The notes: generated from the letters alone by a model not told the origin. A DNA stretch of 64,000 nt from Candidatus Trichofilum aggregatum (GCA_016716885.1 JADJUV010000005.1:62001-126000); one strand, 5' to 3'. Positions 54,259 to 64,000 are shown, counted from the first letter of the stretch. Numbers and translations: made by a program.

Positions 54259-55099
54259 CCCCAACAATCCCCGAAAACCCCACCGCCTCCGCCCCCACAT
54301 GCGCCCCGATGGCCGGGGCAATGAGCATCGGTTCGATGTCCAGGCAATCCGGGGGAATGAGATCACGGACAGCCTGTTTGAGCGCGGCCGCGTCTGCGGC
54401 CGCGTTACTGTGCAAAATCACCAGCTTATCAAACGGGGCCAACTCCCGAATCATCTGCTCCACCCGGGCCAATGATTTCCCTCGTGTGCGTACCCGCTCC
54501 ACCACTTCCACCTTGCCGTTCTGAATGCCAATCACCGGCTTAATCTGCAACAATGTGCCCAACCCAAACTGGGCCAGGCTGACCCGCCCACTGCGGCGCA
54601 GGGAATCCAGGGTGTTGAGGGTAGCAAAGGTGCGAACGCTGGGATAGGTGTCGTGGAGAAGGGCCATGATTTCGGGGACGGTGTGCCCGGCCGCGGCCGC
54701 GTCGGCCGCCAACCAGGCCAACAACCCCGTCCCCAACGTCAACTGCCCCGAATCAAACAGATGGATCGGCACGCGCGTCACCGCTTCGGCTCCCAACCGG
54801 GCCGCGTTGTACACCAGGCTCAACCCCGAAGCGATATGCACCGAGATAATGGCCGTCGCCCCTTCATCGGCCAGCTTTTCATACAGCTCCGTATACGCCG
54901 CTGGCGAAGGGGCCGCCGTCTTGGGGTGATCCGGGTAGCGGCTCAGATTCTCATAAAACTCCTGCCGCCCCAAATCCACCCCATCCAGATACCCCTTGTC
55001 GCCAATGTTGATGTACACCGGCAAAATCGTGATGCCATACCGTTCAGCCACCACCGGGGGAATATCCCCGGCACTGTCAATCACCACTTTGATCGTCAT
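54248..55099 (-). CDS. DegV family protein
   Basis: 283 residues. Fatty-acid-binding DegV fold: the N-terminal VVIDSAGDIPPVVAERYGI motif, the TAAPSPAAY loop and the SGLSLVYNAARLGAE helix are family hallmarks. In Firmicutes the equivalents (FakB) present fatty acids to a kinase for phospholipid synthesis; no fakA is near. The C-terminus (SGIVGGGD) runs into the repeat. Two octamers encode its AAA runs. Confidence 0.93.
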   Translation of the reverse strand: MTIKVVIDSAGDIPPVVAERYGITILPVYINIGDKGYLDGVDLGRQEFYENLSRYPDHPKTAAPSPAAYTELYEKLADEGATAIISVHIASGLSLVYNAARLGAEAVTRVPIHLFDSGQLTLGTGLLAWLAADAAAAGHTVPEIMALLHDTYPSVRTFATLNTLDSLRRSGRVSLAQFGLGTLLQIKPVIGIQNGKVEVVERVRTRGKSLARVEQMIRELAPFDKLVILHSNAAADAAALKQAVRDLIPPDCLDIEPMLIAPAIGAHVGAEAVGFSGIVGGGD

Positions 55100-55111
55100 C
55101 CCATACTCCTA

Positions 55112-55195
55112 CAAAAATAAGTTTCGAGTTTCGAGTTTCAGGTTTCAAGTTCTGAATTCTGAACTCGCTACTCGCTACTCGCAAACTCGCTGTAA
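55112..55195. repeat. GTTTCGAGTTTCGAG and CTCGCTACTCGC arrays
   Basis: Unit families seen at 2926/62130 and at 4735 occur here side by side in the 105-bp spacer between the VWA and DegV genes. Nothing else is seen in the spacer. Confidence 0.85.
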
Positions 55196-55204
55196 ACCTG
55201 TGGT

Positions 55205-56449
55205 TCACCTGTTTTCGCTTTTGATAAAGGCCGCCCCCTTCGTCACGAGGCGGTTGCTGCGACTGATGGGTTTGTCATCGGTCAGTTGGGCCAGGTGGGT
55301 GGCTAAATCTTCCAGGCTGGCCAGATTATGCACCGGCAAAAAATCATCTACGTGGGGCAACGCGGCCACAATCCCTCGTGTGAGTGGTTCGTATTGGGTC
55401 GAACCCAGAAGCGGGTTGAGCCAGATGAGCCGGTGACAACTTTTGTGCAGGCGGTCCATCTCTTTTTTTAGCAGGGCCGGGTCGCCGCGATCCCAGCCGT
55501 CGCTGATAACCAACACAATCGCCCCCCGCCCCAACACCCGCCGCCCCCAGTCATAGTTAAACGTCTTGATGGCCTCACCAATGCGGGTTCCACCCGCCCA
55601 ATCATGGATCAACCCAGACACGTTGTGCAGGGCGCGGTCTATGTCTTTGTCACGCAAGGGGTAGGTAATGCGGGTAAGCCGGGTGCTGAAAACAAAGGCT
55701 TCGACTTTCTGCTCCAGCCCGGCGGTCAGGCTGTAGATGAAGTGGAGTAGCAGGCGAGAATATCGTTCCATCGAACCACTGATGTCGGCGATGACGATGA
55801 GCGGCCGCGGCCTGTATTTGGGTTGGCGGTAAGGCCAATCCAGCAGTTCTCCCCCATAACGGAGATTTTTACGCAGCAGACGGCGCAAATCGGGGTTGCG
55901 GCCGCGGCCCGTTTGTGTGCGTCGGGTGCGTCGTTCCCCTAACTGCCAGACCATCGCCGCCATCATGCGGCGCACCGCTTCCAACTCTTCCGCGGAGAGA
56001 TCGTCAAAATCTTTCTGGCGCAACATCTCCTGCGTGCTGTAGGTTTGAGTAACTTCAATCACCTCGATGGGTTCTTCATCTGCCTGATCGGGTGTTTCCT
56101 TTTCTTTCTGGGCGGCATTTTCTTGCAGGTCAGGCGGTTTGATGATGGGGTCTTTAGGGCGGGGCGGCTCCCGGCGGAACAGATCAGCCAGGGAGAGTTC
56201 ATGGACGGGTCTGCGCCAGAACAGGTCAAAGGCTTGCTCAAAGAGGGGCAAATCTTCTTTGTTGTGCACGAGCAGGCTTTGTAGGGTGTAGAAAAAATCG
56301 CTCCGGCGGCCAATTTGCACCAGGGAGAGCGCCTGCACCAGGTCAATGACCCGACCAGGGTTGACATCCAGCCCCAGTTCCCGCAAGAGCCGGTTAAACA
56401 GCACCAGATTGTGTAAAAGGTGACCAGAGGGTTCGTTGTTATTGCTCAC
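55205..56449 (-). CDS. VWA domain-containing CoxE-like protein
   Basis: 414 residues. A helical N-terminal region (about 1-170), then a von Willebrand factor A-like domain. The MIDAS metal site is VIADISGSMERYSRLL (near residue 220), with the conserved Thr in GGTRIGEAI and Asp in VISDGWDRGD. CoxE-like proteins act with MoxR-type AAA ATPases in metalloenzyme maturation. The molybdenum-hydroxylase subunits at 23-24.5 kb are a possible but distant client; no MoxR gene is in the window. The start is GTG at 56449, overlapping the previous gene's stop by 11 bp. Confidence 0.9.
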   Translation of the reverse strand: MSNNNEPSGHLLHNLVLFNRLLRELGLDVNPGRVIDLVQALSLVQIGRRSDFFYTLQSLLVHNKEDLPLFEQAFDLFWRRPVHELSLADLFRREPPRPKDPIIKPPDLQENAAQKEKETPDQADEEPIEVIEVTQTYSTQEMLRQKDFDDLSAEELEAVRRMMAAMVWQLGERRTRRTQTGRGRNPDLRRLLRKNLRYGGELLDWPYRQPKYRPRPLIVIADISGSMERYSRLLLHFIYSLTAGLEQKVEAFVFSTRLTRITYPLRDKDIDRALHNVSGLIHDWAGGTRIGEAIKTFNYDWGRRVLGRGAIVLVISDGWDRGDPALLKKEMDRLHKSCHRLIWLNPLLGSTQYEPLTRGIVAALPHVDDFLPVHNLASLEDLATHLAQLTDDKPISRSNRLVTKGAAFIKSENR

Positions 56450-57221
56450 GATGGTTGTCCAGGAGTTTCAACGCGGCCGCAGGCAATTCAGGTAGTGGCG
56501 CGGGTTGGCTGTAATCCAGGCGTAGGTCATAAGCCGCCCGGTCGTAAATGGCGTGAATCGCCCCGCCGATGTCCAGAGGGATGTCAGGGTCTGGGTCAAG
56601 CAAGGGAACGGGAACAATGGGAATGGATTCGGTCAGAGAAAGGGGCCAGATTTCCACCGTGGTGGTAGAGGCACGTTGCAGGAAAATGAAGTAAGGGGCG
56701 TGGGGCAATTCTGGCTCAACAATGGGGAACCGTTCGCCATTTCGGAGTAAATCTATCTCCAGGAGATGCACGCGGCCGCGAGCCAAATCCCGTCGTTTGT
56801 CCTGATAATCCCGATAAGCCTGATGTCCCTTCCGTTTATTGACTGGCGACAAAATCTCAATCGCCGTCACCAGCCGATTGGTTCCCACCTGTTTTATCTC
56901 GACGGTAAACAGTTTTACCGGTACTTCTTGCGCTACTGTACCCAGAATCGGCGGTGGCGAAATGGGGGTATACCCTTGAACAGACGTTTCACGCAGACGC
57001 CTGGGGTAAATGACGCCCACATCGGGAATCATGGTCTGTGGTTTGGACGCGATGAATATTTCCTCATAGGTGGTACGGGGAAAAACGGCGGCGATATAGT
57101 GCGGCCGCAACCCCGGTGCTAATCGGTCTCTTATCTCTAGCGCCAGGCTGGCATGGAAATCTTCCCACATCAATGGGTCTTCCAGATAGGGATCCATGCC
57201 AGGGAAAGGCGATTGGCTCAT
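56439..57221 (-). CDS. DUF4058 family protein
   Basis: 260 residues. Family hallmark at the N-terminus, MSQSPFPGMDPYLEDPLMWE, then FTVEIKQVGTNRLVTAIEIL and EIDLLRNGERFP. DUF4058 proteins are abundant in Chloroflexota, Cyanobacteria and Planctomycetes, often as multiple copies, and resemble PD-(D/E)XK-like folds as far as I recall; function unknown. ATG at 57221 starts the conserved motif. It overlaps the VWA gene. Confidence 0.92.
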   Translation of the reverse strand: MSQSPFPGMDPYLEDPLMWEDFHASLALEIRDRLAPGLRPHYIAAVFPRTTYEEIFIASKPQTMIPDVGVIYPRRLRETSVQGYTPISPPPILGTVAQEVPVKLFTVEIKQVGTNRLVTAIEILSPVNKRKGHQAYRDYQDKRRDLARGRVHLLEIDLLRNGERFPIVEPELPHAPYFIFLQRASTTTVEIWPLSLTESIPIVPVPLLDPDPDIPLDIGGAIHAIYDRAAYDLRLDYSQPAPLPELPAAALKLLDNHREQ

Positions 57222-57309
57222 TTTCCGACTCCTTGATCGAACCATTGCCGGTTGGTACGCTCTGCACCTCGGCTCAAGCGGGCTTATTACCCCGATTTAA
57301 GGAGTCACC

Positions 57310-58710
<1,401 letters not shown>

Positions 58711-58740
<30 letters not shown>

Positions 58741-58783
58741 GAGATTTCCAGAGGGTGGGCTAATTTTCGCCACAATCGAGTAA
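58711..58783. repeat. Nested hairpin element, copy f
   Basis: CCTCTGGAGACTAGAAGTGAGAG, AGATTTCCAGAGGGTGGG, then TTTTCGCCACAATCGAGTAA. Its left part overlaps the last codons and stop of the fumarase gene. Confidence 0.83.
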
Positions 58784-58815
58784 GTAAAACGTATTGCCTT
58801 GTCGGTCATGTTAGG

Positions 58816-58976
58816 TTGGTTCAATCTTTTAAGTAGCAAAGATTCACCCAATGATTGTGCTGGGTCCACAGCGGGGATTCTTCCTCGAAGACAGCGCCGG
58901 AACAGTGCGAAGCCAATTGGTCAATGACACGGCCCACATCGGGTGATTTCCTTAGACGCCCAGAAGATTGAACCAA
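58816..58976. repeat. 161-bp element with 13-bp inverted ends upstream of the M23 peptidase gene
   Basis: TTGGTTCAATCTT at 58816-58828 and its exact complement AAGATTGAACCAA at 58964-58976. The inside is also partly complementary (GATTCACCCAATG against CATCGGGTGATTTC), so a transcript could fold into a long rod. It ends 12 bp before the ATG at 58989. The core word recurs at 15593. Confidence 0.75.
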
Positions 58977-58988
58977 TCTCTTATTTTT

Positions 58989-60398
58989 ATGCGTCGAATC
59001 TTGTTTCTAATCGCCTTGGGCCTGGGATTGTTTTTGTTGCCGCTGGCAACCCTGGCCCAAGATGGGGATGACGGGGAGCCAACCAATACCACCCCCATCC
59101 CTAAAGTGCATGTGGTTCAGGCGGGGGAAACCCTGTCTAGCATCGCCGACCTGTATGGCATAACGGTGGATGATCTGATCCTGGTCAACAACCTGACCAA
59201 CCCGGAGTTTTTGTTTGAGGGGCAGGAGTTGTTCATTCCAGGGCAGGTAGGAGACGCGGCCGCAGCCCTGTACACGGTGCAAATGGGGGATACGTTGGCC
59301 AGCATCGCGGCCGCGTTCAACACCACCGCCGAAGAAATCGCCGCCCAAAACAGCCTGCTCAACCCCCAGTTAATTTACGGCGGACAACAACTGATCGTCA
59401 CCAGCCGCACCGGTTCCGCCCAGCCCACGCCGCTGACTGGAACCTTTCATCTGGTGCAATCAGGTGAGACGTTGGCTTTGTTGGCTTTACGGTATAACGT
59501 GGGGCGGGAAGCGCTTGCGGCCGCGAACAACCTCACCCTACCCGCCGTCCTCTTCCGGGGGCAACGCCTCTTCATCCCCGGTGATCAGCCCTATCAGCCC
59601 CTCAATGACGAATGGGTACGGGTGACAACCCATGCCCCCCGAGCTATCCAGGGGCAAACCATGTCCGTCTATGTGAAAAATCAGCTTGAGGGTACACCAA
59701 CCGGCACATTTGCGGGCCAAACACTCCGGTTCACCCCCTATGAAGACGGTTATGTGGCCCTGGTGGGTTTGCCCGTAGACGCGCCCACCGGCCTGCAACC
59801 CCTGGAACTCAGTGGTTCGGGCAACCGTCCCTGGCGGCCCTTCCGCCAGTTGATGCTGGTTGTGCCAGAGTCGTTTGGCACGCTGGCCCTGACGCTAGGG
59901 GTGGAAGTGGCCCCTCTGCTGGCACCGCAGGTGCGAATAGATGATGATGCCTTACTGGACACCTATTTCACCCAGTTTACGCCGACACGGCTATGGGAAG
60001 GGGTGTTCCAATATCCCTTGACCAACACCTTGGTCACGTCTAACTTTGGCGAGTTTCGTACTTACAATGGCAGTGCCCCCATTTTGCACACGGGGGTGGA
60101 CTTTTTTGCCGCAGAGGGGACGGCAGTGCTCGCGGCCGCGAACGGCATCGTCATCTTCAACCAACCCACCCCCCTGCGCGGCAACGTCATCATCCTCGAT
60201 CATGGCCTGGGTGTGATGACCGCCTACTTCCACCTCACCGAATCACTGGTGACAGCCGGGCAAACCGTGACCCAAGGCGACCTGATCGGCAAGGTGGGGA
60301 CAACCGGGTTATCTACTGGCTCCCACCTGCATTGGGATTTGCGCGTCCACAATGTCCCGGTGAGTGGACAACAATGGGTGGAGCAGTTATTTCCCTAA
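58989..60398 (+). CDS. Secreted LysM-M23 endopeptidase
   Basis: 469 residues. The signal peptide (MRRILFLIALGLGLFLLPLA, cleaved near TLAQ) is followed by three LysM peptidoglycan-binding modules (HVVQAGETLSSIADLYGI; YTVQMGDTLASIAAAFN; HLVQSGETLALLALRY). A linker domain follows, then a C-terminal M23/LytM metallopeptidase with zinc ligands in HTGVDFFAAEGTAV and GSHLHWDLRVHN. It probably cuts peptide crosslinks during wall remodelling. ATG 58989 is chosen; the frame extends 7 codons upstream into the inverted-repeat element. Confidence 0.94.
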   Translation: MRRILFLIALGLGLFLLPLATLAQDGDDGEPTNTTPIPKVHVVQAGETLSSIADLYGITVDDLILVNNLTNPEFLFEGQELFIPGQVGDAAAALYTVQMGDTLASIAAAFNTTAEEIAAQNSLLNPQLIYGGQQLIVTSRTGSAQPTPLTGTFHLVQSGETLALLALRYNVGREALAAANNLTLPAVLFRGQRLFIPGDQPYQPLNDEWVRVTTHAPRAIQGQTMSVYVKNQLEGTPTGTFAGQTLRFTPYEDGYVALVGLPVDAPTGLQPLELSGSGNRPWRPFRQLMLVVPESFGTLALTLGVEVAPLLAPQVRIDDDALLDTYFTQFTPTRLWEGVFQYPLTNTLVTSNFGEFRTYNGSAPILHTGVDFFAAEGTAVLAAANGIVIFNQPTPLRGNVIILDHGLGVMTAYFHLTESLVTAGQTVTQGDLIGKVGTTGLSTGSHLHWDLRVHNVPVSGQQWVEQLFP

Positions 60399-60415
60399 CA
60401 CGAAAGAGGCAAGTT

Positions 60416-61129
60416 ATGACCTCAGACCCCACTCCACCCACCGCCAAGCAATTATTACAAGAGCTACAACACAACGAAACGTTGCGACATCAGCCCGTTG
60501 CCGGAAGCGAACTAGACCCCCATCTAGCCCTGTTGCGTACCTGGCAATCTGAACGGCTGGCGAGAACCTACGCCGATTTGTTAGCGGACAAACAGTATCG
60601 CCCGGCCTGCGAGTTCTTTCTGAGCGATATTTATGCGCCCCGTGATTTCAGCCAACGGGATCACGATACCCAACGCATTCACGATTTTTTGTCACGGGTG
60701 TTTCCCGCCCACATGGTGCAACTGCTGACAGATGTCGTCGAGTTAAACACCTTATCTGCGGAGCTAGACCAGCAATTAGTAAACGTGTTGGTGGATCAAC
60801 TCCAGGTGACTGACCACATTACCGTAGAACTTTATGCGGAAGGGTATCGGCTTTGCGACAATTTTACCGCACGGGAACATCAAATAGACCTTGTTACTCG
60901 GGTTGTGACTCAGGTAGGCGAAGGGTCACGTAAACGGATCATCGGCGTGGCGATGAAGTTAGCCCGTGTGCCGGTTTATCAGGCGGGCTGGGTTGAATTG
61001 TATGATTTTCTCCGGCATGGCTACGACGCTTTCCGGCAGATGCGCGATGTCACGAGCTTTGTACAGATTGTCGAACAGCGTGAAAGGCACATCCTGAGCC
61101 AGTTATTTGCCAATCCCCAGTCCCTCTGA
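60416..61129 (+). CDS. Conserved protein of unknown function
   Basis: 237 residues, predicted fully helical and cytoplasmic, no signal peptide. The segment CEFFLSDIYAPRDFSQRDHD resembles an uncharacterised family found in Gammaproteobacteria (FFLxDxYGPxDFSxRD). No catalytic motif is recognisable. GAAAGAGG lies upstream. It starts 17 bp after the peptidase stop codon, so the two may be co-transcribed. No GCGGCCGC within. Confidence 0.75.
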   Translation: MTSDPTPPTAKQLLQELQHNETLRHQPVAGSELDPHLALLRTWQSERLARTYADLLADKQYRPACEFFLSDIYAPRDFSQRDHDTQRIHDFLSRVFPAHMVQLLTDVVELNTLSAELDQQLVNVLVDQLQVTDHITVELYAEGYRLCDNFTAREHQIDLVTRVVTQVGEGSRKRIIGVAMKLARVPVYQAGWVELYDFLRHGYDAFRQMRDVTSFVQIVEQRERHILSQLFANPQSL

Positions 61130-61512
61130 CCCTCTAAAGGTAGACCCCCTGTGCAACTTCACAAAACCCTGCTGTAACCAGTCTCTGTTATCCGGCCAAT
61201 TTTGTGTTGTCAGACCATTCACTCTAGTGCTCTGGTAAGAAGAAATTTGAAGATGCCAATTTAACGGCGCGGTTTTCGCAGGCTTTCCCACGCCCAGAGT
61301 TCCCCGCCCCTGGGGGGGGGTTGGGGTGGGGCGACAAACCAAGGGTGAGACCTGTCATAAAAACACACATCCACCTTTCGTAAAACTGTACGGTGAGCAA
61401 TTGAGCGTAATTGATACTTGACATTTTATCGCACAGATACTATAGTACATGTACTATAGTATCTATACTATAGTTGACGTAACCCGGCTATTCAACCTGA
61501 AGGGAGGGCACG
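61130..61512. other. Intergenic region: C/G-rich element plus PadR operator
   Basis: At 61205-61400 there is a C/G-rich element (GGTTTTCGCAGGC, AGTTCCCCGCCCCTGG, GTCATAAAAACACACATCCACC), copy 4. It is followed directly by the PadR promoter and operator. No gene is supported. Confidence 0.75.
61418..61463 (+). promoter_or_regulatory. PadR promoter with 28-bp perfect operator palindrome
   Basis: TTGACA (61418-61423), 17 bp, TATAGT (61441-61446). The palindrome GATACTATAGTACA/TGTACTATAGTATC (61436-61463) covers the -10 box; its TAGTACATGTACTA centre suits PadR-family dimers. A further half-site, TATACTATAG, follows at 61464. It suggests autorepression of the padR-protease unit. Confidence 0.85.
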
Positions 61513-62129
61513 ATGTCCCTGAAACATGCCATTCTCGGTTTTTTATCTTTTGTGCCGTTATCAGGTTATGACCTGAAAAAGGCATTTGATAAATCCGTGA
61601 GCCATTTTTGGCCTGCCAACCAGAGCCAGATTTACCGCACCCTGGCTGAATTGGAGCGGGAAGGGTTTGTCGAGAAAGAGGTGATTCCGCGTGAAGAGCG
61701 GCTCGACATGAAGATTTACGATATTACCGAGGCGGGCGCACGGAGTTACATCGTTGGTTAGCCACGCCCCTACCCCCGCAAGACACCCGCGAACCGTTCC
61801 TCATTCAGGTCTATTTTGGCGGCCAACTTACCGATGAGGAACTCATTCATTTGCTCCAGCACGAAATAACAGGGGTGCAGGAACGGCTGGAAGTTTACAA
61901 GATGGTCTATGCGCTGTCGCAGGAACAACCAAGCCGGGTGACGGATCCACGAGCGATTTTTATGAGTTTGCTAACACTTGAATATGGGTTAACCGGGCAG
62001 GTGGTTTTGTTGCAGTGGCTACAAGGTGCGTTGGAGCGGATTCAGACAGGTAGCTATACGCCAGCGACGATTGCAGAACTGGTAGGAGTTCCCCATGGGG
62101 CTGGGGCGCGAAAACTCGGGGAACTCTAG
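61513..62129 (+). CDS. PadR family transcriptional regulator (frameshifted in this sequence)
   Basis: About 205 residues after correction. The winged-helix domain is LKHAILGFLSFVPLSGYDL through NQSQIYRTLAELEREGFVEKE, with the Vir_C-like C-terminal dimerisation helices (LQHEITGVQERLEVYKMVYA). The frame breaks around 61735-61745 (one base missing): the corrected sequence reads ELHRWLATPLPPQDTREPF. AGGGAGGG precedes the ATG. Its own promoter overlaps a perfect palindrome, so it is probably self-regulated, and the CPBP gene 64 bp downstream is the likely target. Confidence 0.9.
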
Positions 62130-62173
62130 GAACTCAGGGGAACTTGAAACCTGAAACCTGAAACTTGAAACTT
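62130..62173. repeat. CTTGAAACCTGAAAC array between padR and the CPBP gene
   Basis: GGAACTTGAAACCTGAAACC with further TTGAAACTT units. Same family as 2926, 20691, 33806 and 55112. Confidence 0.85.
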
Positions 62174-62193
62174 ATTTTCTCAGGAGAGAAAGA

Positions 62194-63072
62194 ATGAATA
62201 AGACGATTCGGAATTTGATTATTTTCGCGGCCGCGACGCTTTTAGGCGGCTTTCTTGGTGTTGCCATAGACCGGGCCAACCCCCCGGCGGATCCCATGCA
62301 GGGATTGGGTGCGCTGGTGTGGCTGGCAACCCCATTGCTGACACACCTGCTGCTGCGGGCGTTCGGGGGGGATGGCTGGAAAGATGGGGGGTTGCGGCCG
62401 CGTTTCCGCTCCAGTTGGCGTTGGTACCTGTTCGCCCTGCTCAGCTTCCCTCTGGTGGCCTTCGTAATGGTGGCGGTGGGGGCGTTGCTGGGTGTCACCT
62501 CACTGGATGGGTTCGCGGAGCAGGGGATGGCGGCTTTTTTGTCACTGTTGGGGTTCAACTTTGCGGCCGCGATGATGAAAAACCTCTTCGAGGAGTTTGC
62601 CTGGCGGGGTTATCTGACCCCCCGGCTGGCCTCACTAAAACTCCATCCCGCCGGGCAATACATTATCACCGGCTTTATCTGGGCCAGTTGGCACATTCCC
62701 TACTACCTGTATTTCCTCAACCGTGACACGCTCACCGAATTCACCTCGTTGCGCCTGGGGGCATTCATCGCACTGTCGTTTGTTCTGTTGCCACTCCACG
62801 CCATCACCTACGGCGAACTACGGCTGTTAAGCGGCTCGGTGTGGCCTGCCTGGTTGCTGCACAACGTTTCCAATGCCGTTTCCTTTGCCCTGATCAGCGG
62901 CGGTTTCATCGTCCTGGAGAGGGGACAGAACACCCTCTTCTCACCGGGCACGGAAGGGATTTTGGGGACGGTTTTGTTTGGCCTGCTGGGGGTGGCTCTG
63001 TATCAGTACCGGGTGAAACGGACGCCAGAGGTAACGGTGGACGCGGCCGCGGTGGTACATGCGTCGCTTTGA
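62194..63072 (+). CDS. CPBP family intramembrane metalloprotease
   Basis: 292 residues with about eight membrane segments. CAAX-protease/bacteriocin-processing (Abi) motifs: LFEEFAWRGYLTP (motif 1, EExxxR), IWASWHIPYYL (motif 2, His) and WLLHNVSNAVSF (motif 3, HxxxN-like). Roles range from peptide maturation to bacteriocin self-immunity; the substrate here is unknown. AGGAGAG lies 8 bases before the ATG. It sits behind the PadR regulator and is probably controlled by it. Confidence 0.92.
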   Translation: MNKTIRNLIIFAAATLLGGFLGVAIDRANPPADPMQGLGALVWLATPLLTHLLLRAFGGDGWKDGGLRPRFRSSWRWYLFALLSFPLVAFVMVAVGALLGVTSLDGFAEQGMAAFLSLLGFNFAAAMMKNLFEEFAWRGYLTPRLASLKLHPAGQYIITGFIWASWHIPYYLYFLNRDTLTEFTSLRLGAFIALSFVLLPLHAITYGELRLLSGSVWPAWLLHNVSNAVSFALISGGFIVLERGQNTLFSPGTEGILGTVLFGLLGVALYQYRVKRTPEVTVDAAAVVHASL

Positions 63073-63097
63073 TGGTCACAGATGAACCGATTCGTTC

Positions 63098-63137
63098 AGA
63101 CCTGACAGGTTTTCAGAAACCTGTCAGGTCTTTTTTT
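63098..63137 (+). terminator. Terminator after the CPBP gene
   Basis: Perfect 15-bp stem AGACCTGACAGGTTT/AAACCTGTCAGGTCT with a 4-nt loop, followed by a run of seven T. An imperfect copy lies at 11038-11066. Confidence 0.95.
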
Positions 63138-63232
63138 ATTCGGGAGCAGGTTGACGGGAAAATAGCTTGTCACTATGATTGCGGCCGCGGGAACACCCTT
63201 CTCACATACCCCACACGAAAGGCGGTCTAACC

Positions 63233-64000
63233 ATGTCTCACCCCCCAACCGAACTCCCCTGGGAACAACCTGATTGGCTGAACCAAGCCACAGCCTGGAT
63301 TCAGGCCGAACTGGATGCACGGAGCTGGCACATTACCGAACCCGTCACCTTACTCCATCAACGCCCGTGGTCTACCTTTGCCCAGGTGGGCACGGATCAC
63401 GGCACGGTCTACTTCAAAGCCCCTGCGCCGCCATACTTTGAAGCCCCGCTAACCTACTTTCTGGCTCGCCACCGCCCTGATTGCACCGTACCCCTTCTGG
63501 CGATTGACCTGGATCAGGGGTGGATTTTGGCGGCGGATGCCGGTAGCACCGTTCGCGCCGTCAGCCCTACCGCCGAGCAGGTGGAACATTGGGTCAAACT
63601 CCTGCCCCCTTACGCCGAATTTCAGATGCAGATGGCCGCCCACGTGCCAGAATTTTTGCAAATGGGGATGCCGGATCGGCGGCTGGCGCAGTTGCCTGGC
63701 CTGTATGACGAGCTGATGGCGGCGCACGAGAATTTGCGGGTGGGGTTGGAGCCGGGTTTGACGCGTGAGGAGTATGAGCGGTTGTTGCGTTTGCGGCCGC
63801 AACTCATCCTCTGGTGTGAACAATTAGCCAGCTACGGCCTGCCCGAAACCCTCACCCACGAAGAACTGCACGACGCCAATGTGCTGGTCAACGGGGACCG
63901 CTACATTTACACCGATTGGAGTGATAGCTGTGTGGGGCATCCCTTTTTTACCATGCTGGTGACAATCCGCGCGGCCGCGCACCGCCTCAAATTAGAAGAA
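63233..64000 (+). CDS. Aminoglycoside phosphotransferase (APH) family protein, 3' end outside window
   Basis: First 256 residues. The kinase-like APH fold has the catalytic loop THEELHDANVLVNGDRYIY (HxDxxxxN-type, near residue 207) and the DFG-like TDWSDSCVGHPFF. The N-terminal lobe has VYFKAPAPPYFEAP with the likely ATP-binding Lys. Many proteins of this fold phosphorylate small molecules other than aminoglycosides, so resistance should not be assumed. ATG at 63233 is preceded by AAAGGCGG. It is a single gene after a terminator. Confidence 0.85.
   Translation, partial: MSHPPTELPWEQPDWLNQATAWIQAELDARSWHITEPVTLLHQRPWSTFAQVGTDHGTVYFKAPAPPYFEAPLTYFLARHRPDCTVPLLAIDLDQGWILAADAGSTVRAVSPTAEQVEHWVKLLPPYAEFQMQMAAHVPEFLQMGMPDRRLAQLPGLYDELMAAHENLRVGLEPGLTREEYERLLRLRPQLILWCEQLASYGLPETLTHEELHDANVLVNGDRYIYTDWSDSCVGHPFFTMLVTIRAAAHRLKLEE

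Noticed and set aside
58989..60398. Leader of the peptidase as a tRNA-like structure (GGTTCAATC resembles a T-loop)
   Set aside because: No acceptor stem, D-arm or anticodon arm can be drawn around either GGTTCAATCT site.
63233..64000. Antibiotic-resistance kinase
   Set aside because: The APH fold is clear, but most chromosomal members of unknown subfamily act on other small molecules; no resistance-specific motif is visible.

Overview
The window looks like a chromosomal segment of a Chloroflexota bacterium (Anaerolineae/Ardenticatenia-like), at roughly 0.7 confidence. The evidence is a three-gene cassette otherwise typical of Actinobacteria and Chloroflexi (MSMEG_4193-type phosphatase, DUF3090, SCO1664-like kinase), DUF4058 and DUF3048 proteins, several TPR proteins, PMT/ArnT-like membrane proteins and a monoderm-style cell-surface set. 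It holds mainly housekeeping genes in short operons, separated by intergenic regions full of short repeats.

Layout. 1-3.2 kb: pheT and pheS on the minus strand, preceded by what reads as a complete transcription attenuator (promoter, 25-aa leader peptide with five consecutive Phe codons, terminator). 3.6-8.8 kb: cell-shape operon mreB-mreC-mreD-mrdA. 8.7-10.9 kb: the phosphatase/DUF3090/SCO1664 cassette. 11-16 kb: receiver-CpaE fusion, sirtuin, GAF histidine kinase, trxB, TPR protein. 16-22.8 kb: Ppx/GppA, SWIM zinc-finger protein with its own leader, TPR, HIT, large membrane protein, YitT. 23-24.5 kb: small and FAD subunits of a molybdenum hydroxylase with no large subunit. 24.6-28.1 kb: groES-groEL under CIRCE, then rocD. 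28.2-30.6 kb: ECF sigma, anti-sigma and a bactofilin-like membrane protein. 31-35.9 kb: methyltransferase, nucleotidyltransferase, glycosyltransferase-like membrane protein, sortase. 36-39.3 kb: small membrane protein, MerR regulator and a probable target epimerase gene, CoA-binding protein. 39.5-42.9 kb: Rieske/cytochrome b/cytochrome c operon. 43 kb: tRNA-Val(UAC). 43.2-48.6 kb: pdxH, MFS transporter, DUF3048 lipoprotein, pgk. 48.6-51.3 kb: an AT-rich island with orphan and immunity-like genes between near-identical 126-bp direct repeats. 51.3-64 kb: MrfA-like helicase carrying an HNH domain, DegV, VWA, DUF4058, fumarase, LysM/M23 peptidase, an uncharacterised protein, PadR regulator with its operator, CPBP protease, and a phosphotransferase cut by the window end.

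Three window-wide signals stand out. First, the octamer GCGGCCGC occurs about 125 times by hand count (about one per 0.5 kb, where about two would be expected by composition). It sits in genes and spacers alike and resembles the HIP1 palindrome of cyanobacteria but with a different sequence. Second, several families of short repeats fill the spacers: a nested hairpin element with ACTCGAC/GTCGAGT ends, GAAACTCGAAAC arrays, and a C/G-rich element of about 250 bp. Some families also sit in frame inside protein-coding genes. Third, nine otherwise intact genes carry single-base frameshifts (ten in all), mostly in homopolymers, and one of them is the essential groEL. This indicates sequencing error, so the affected genes are annotated here as whole genes.
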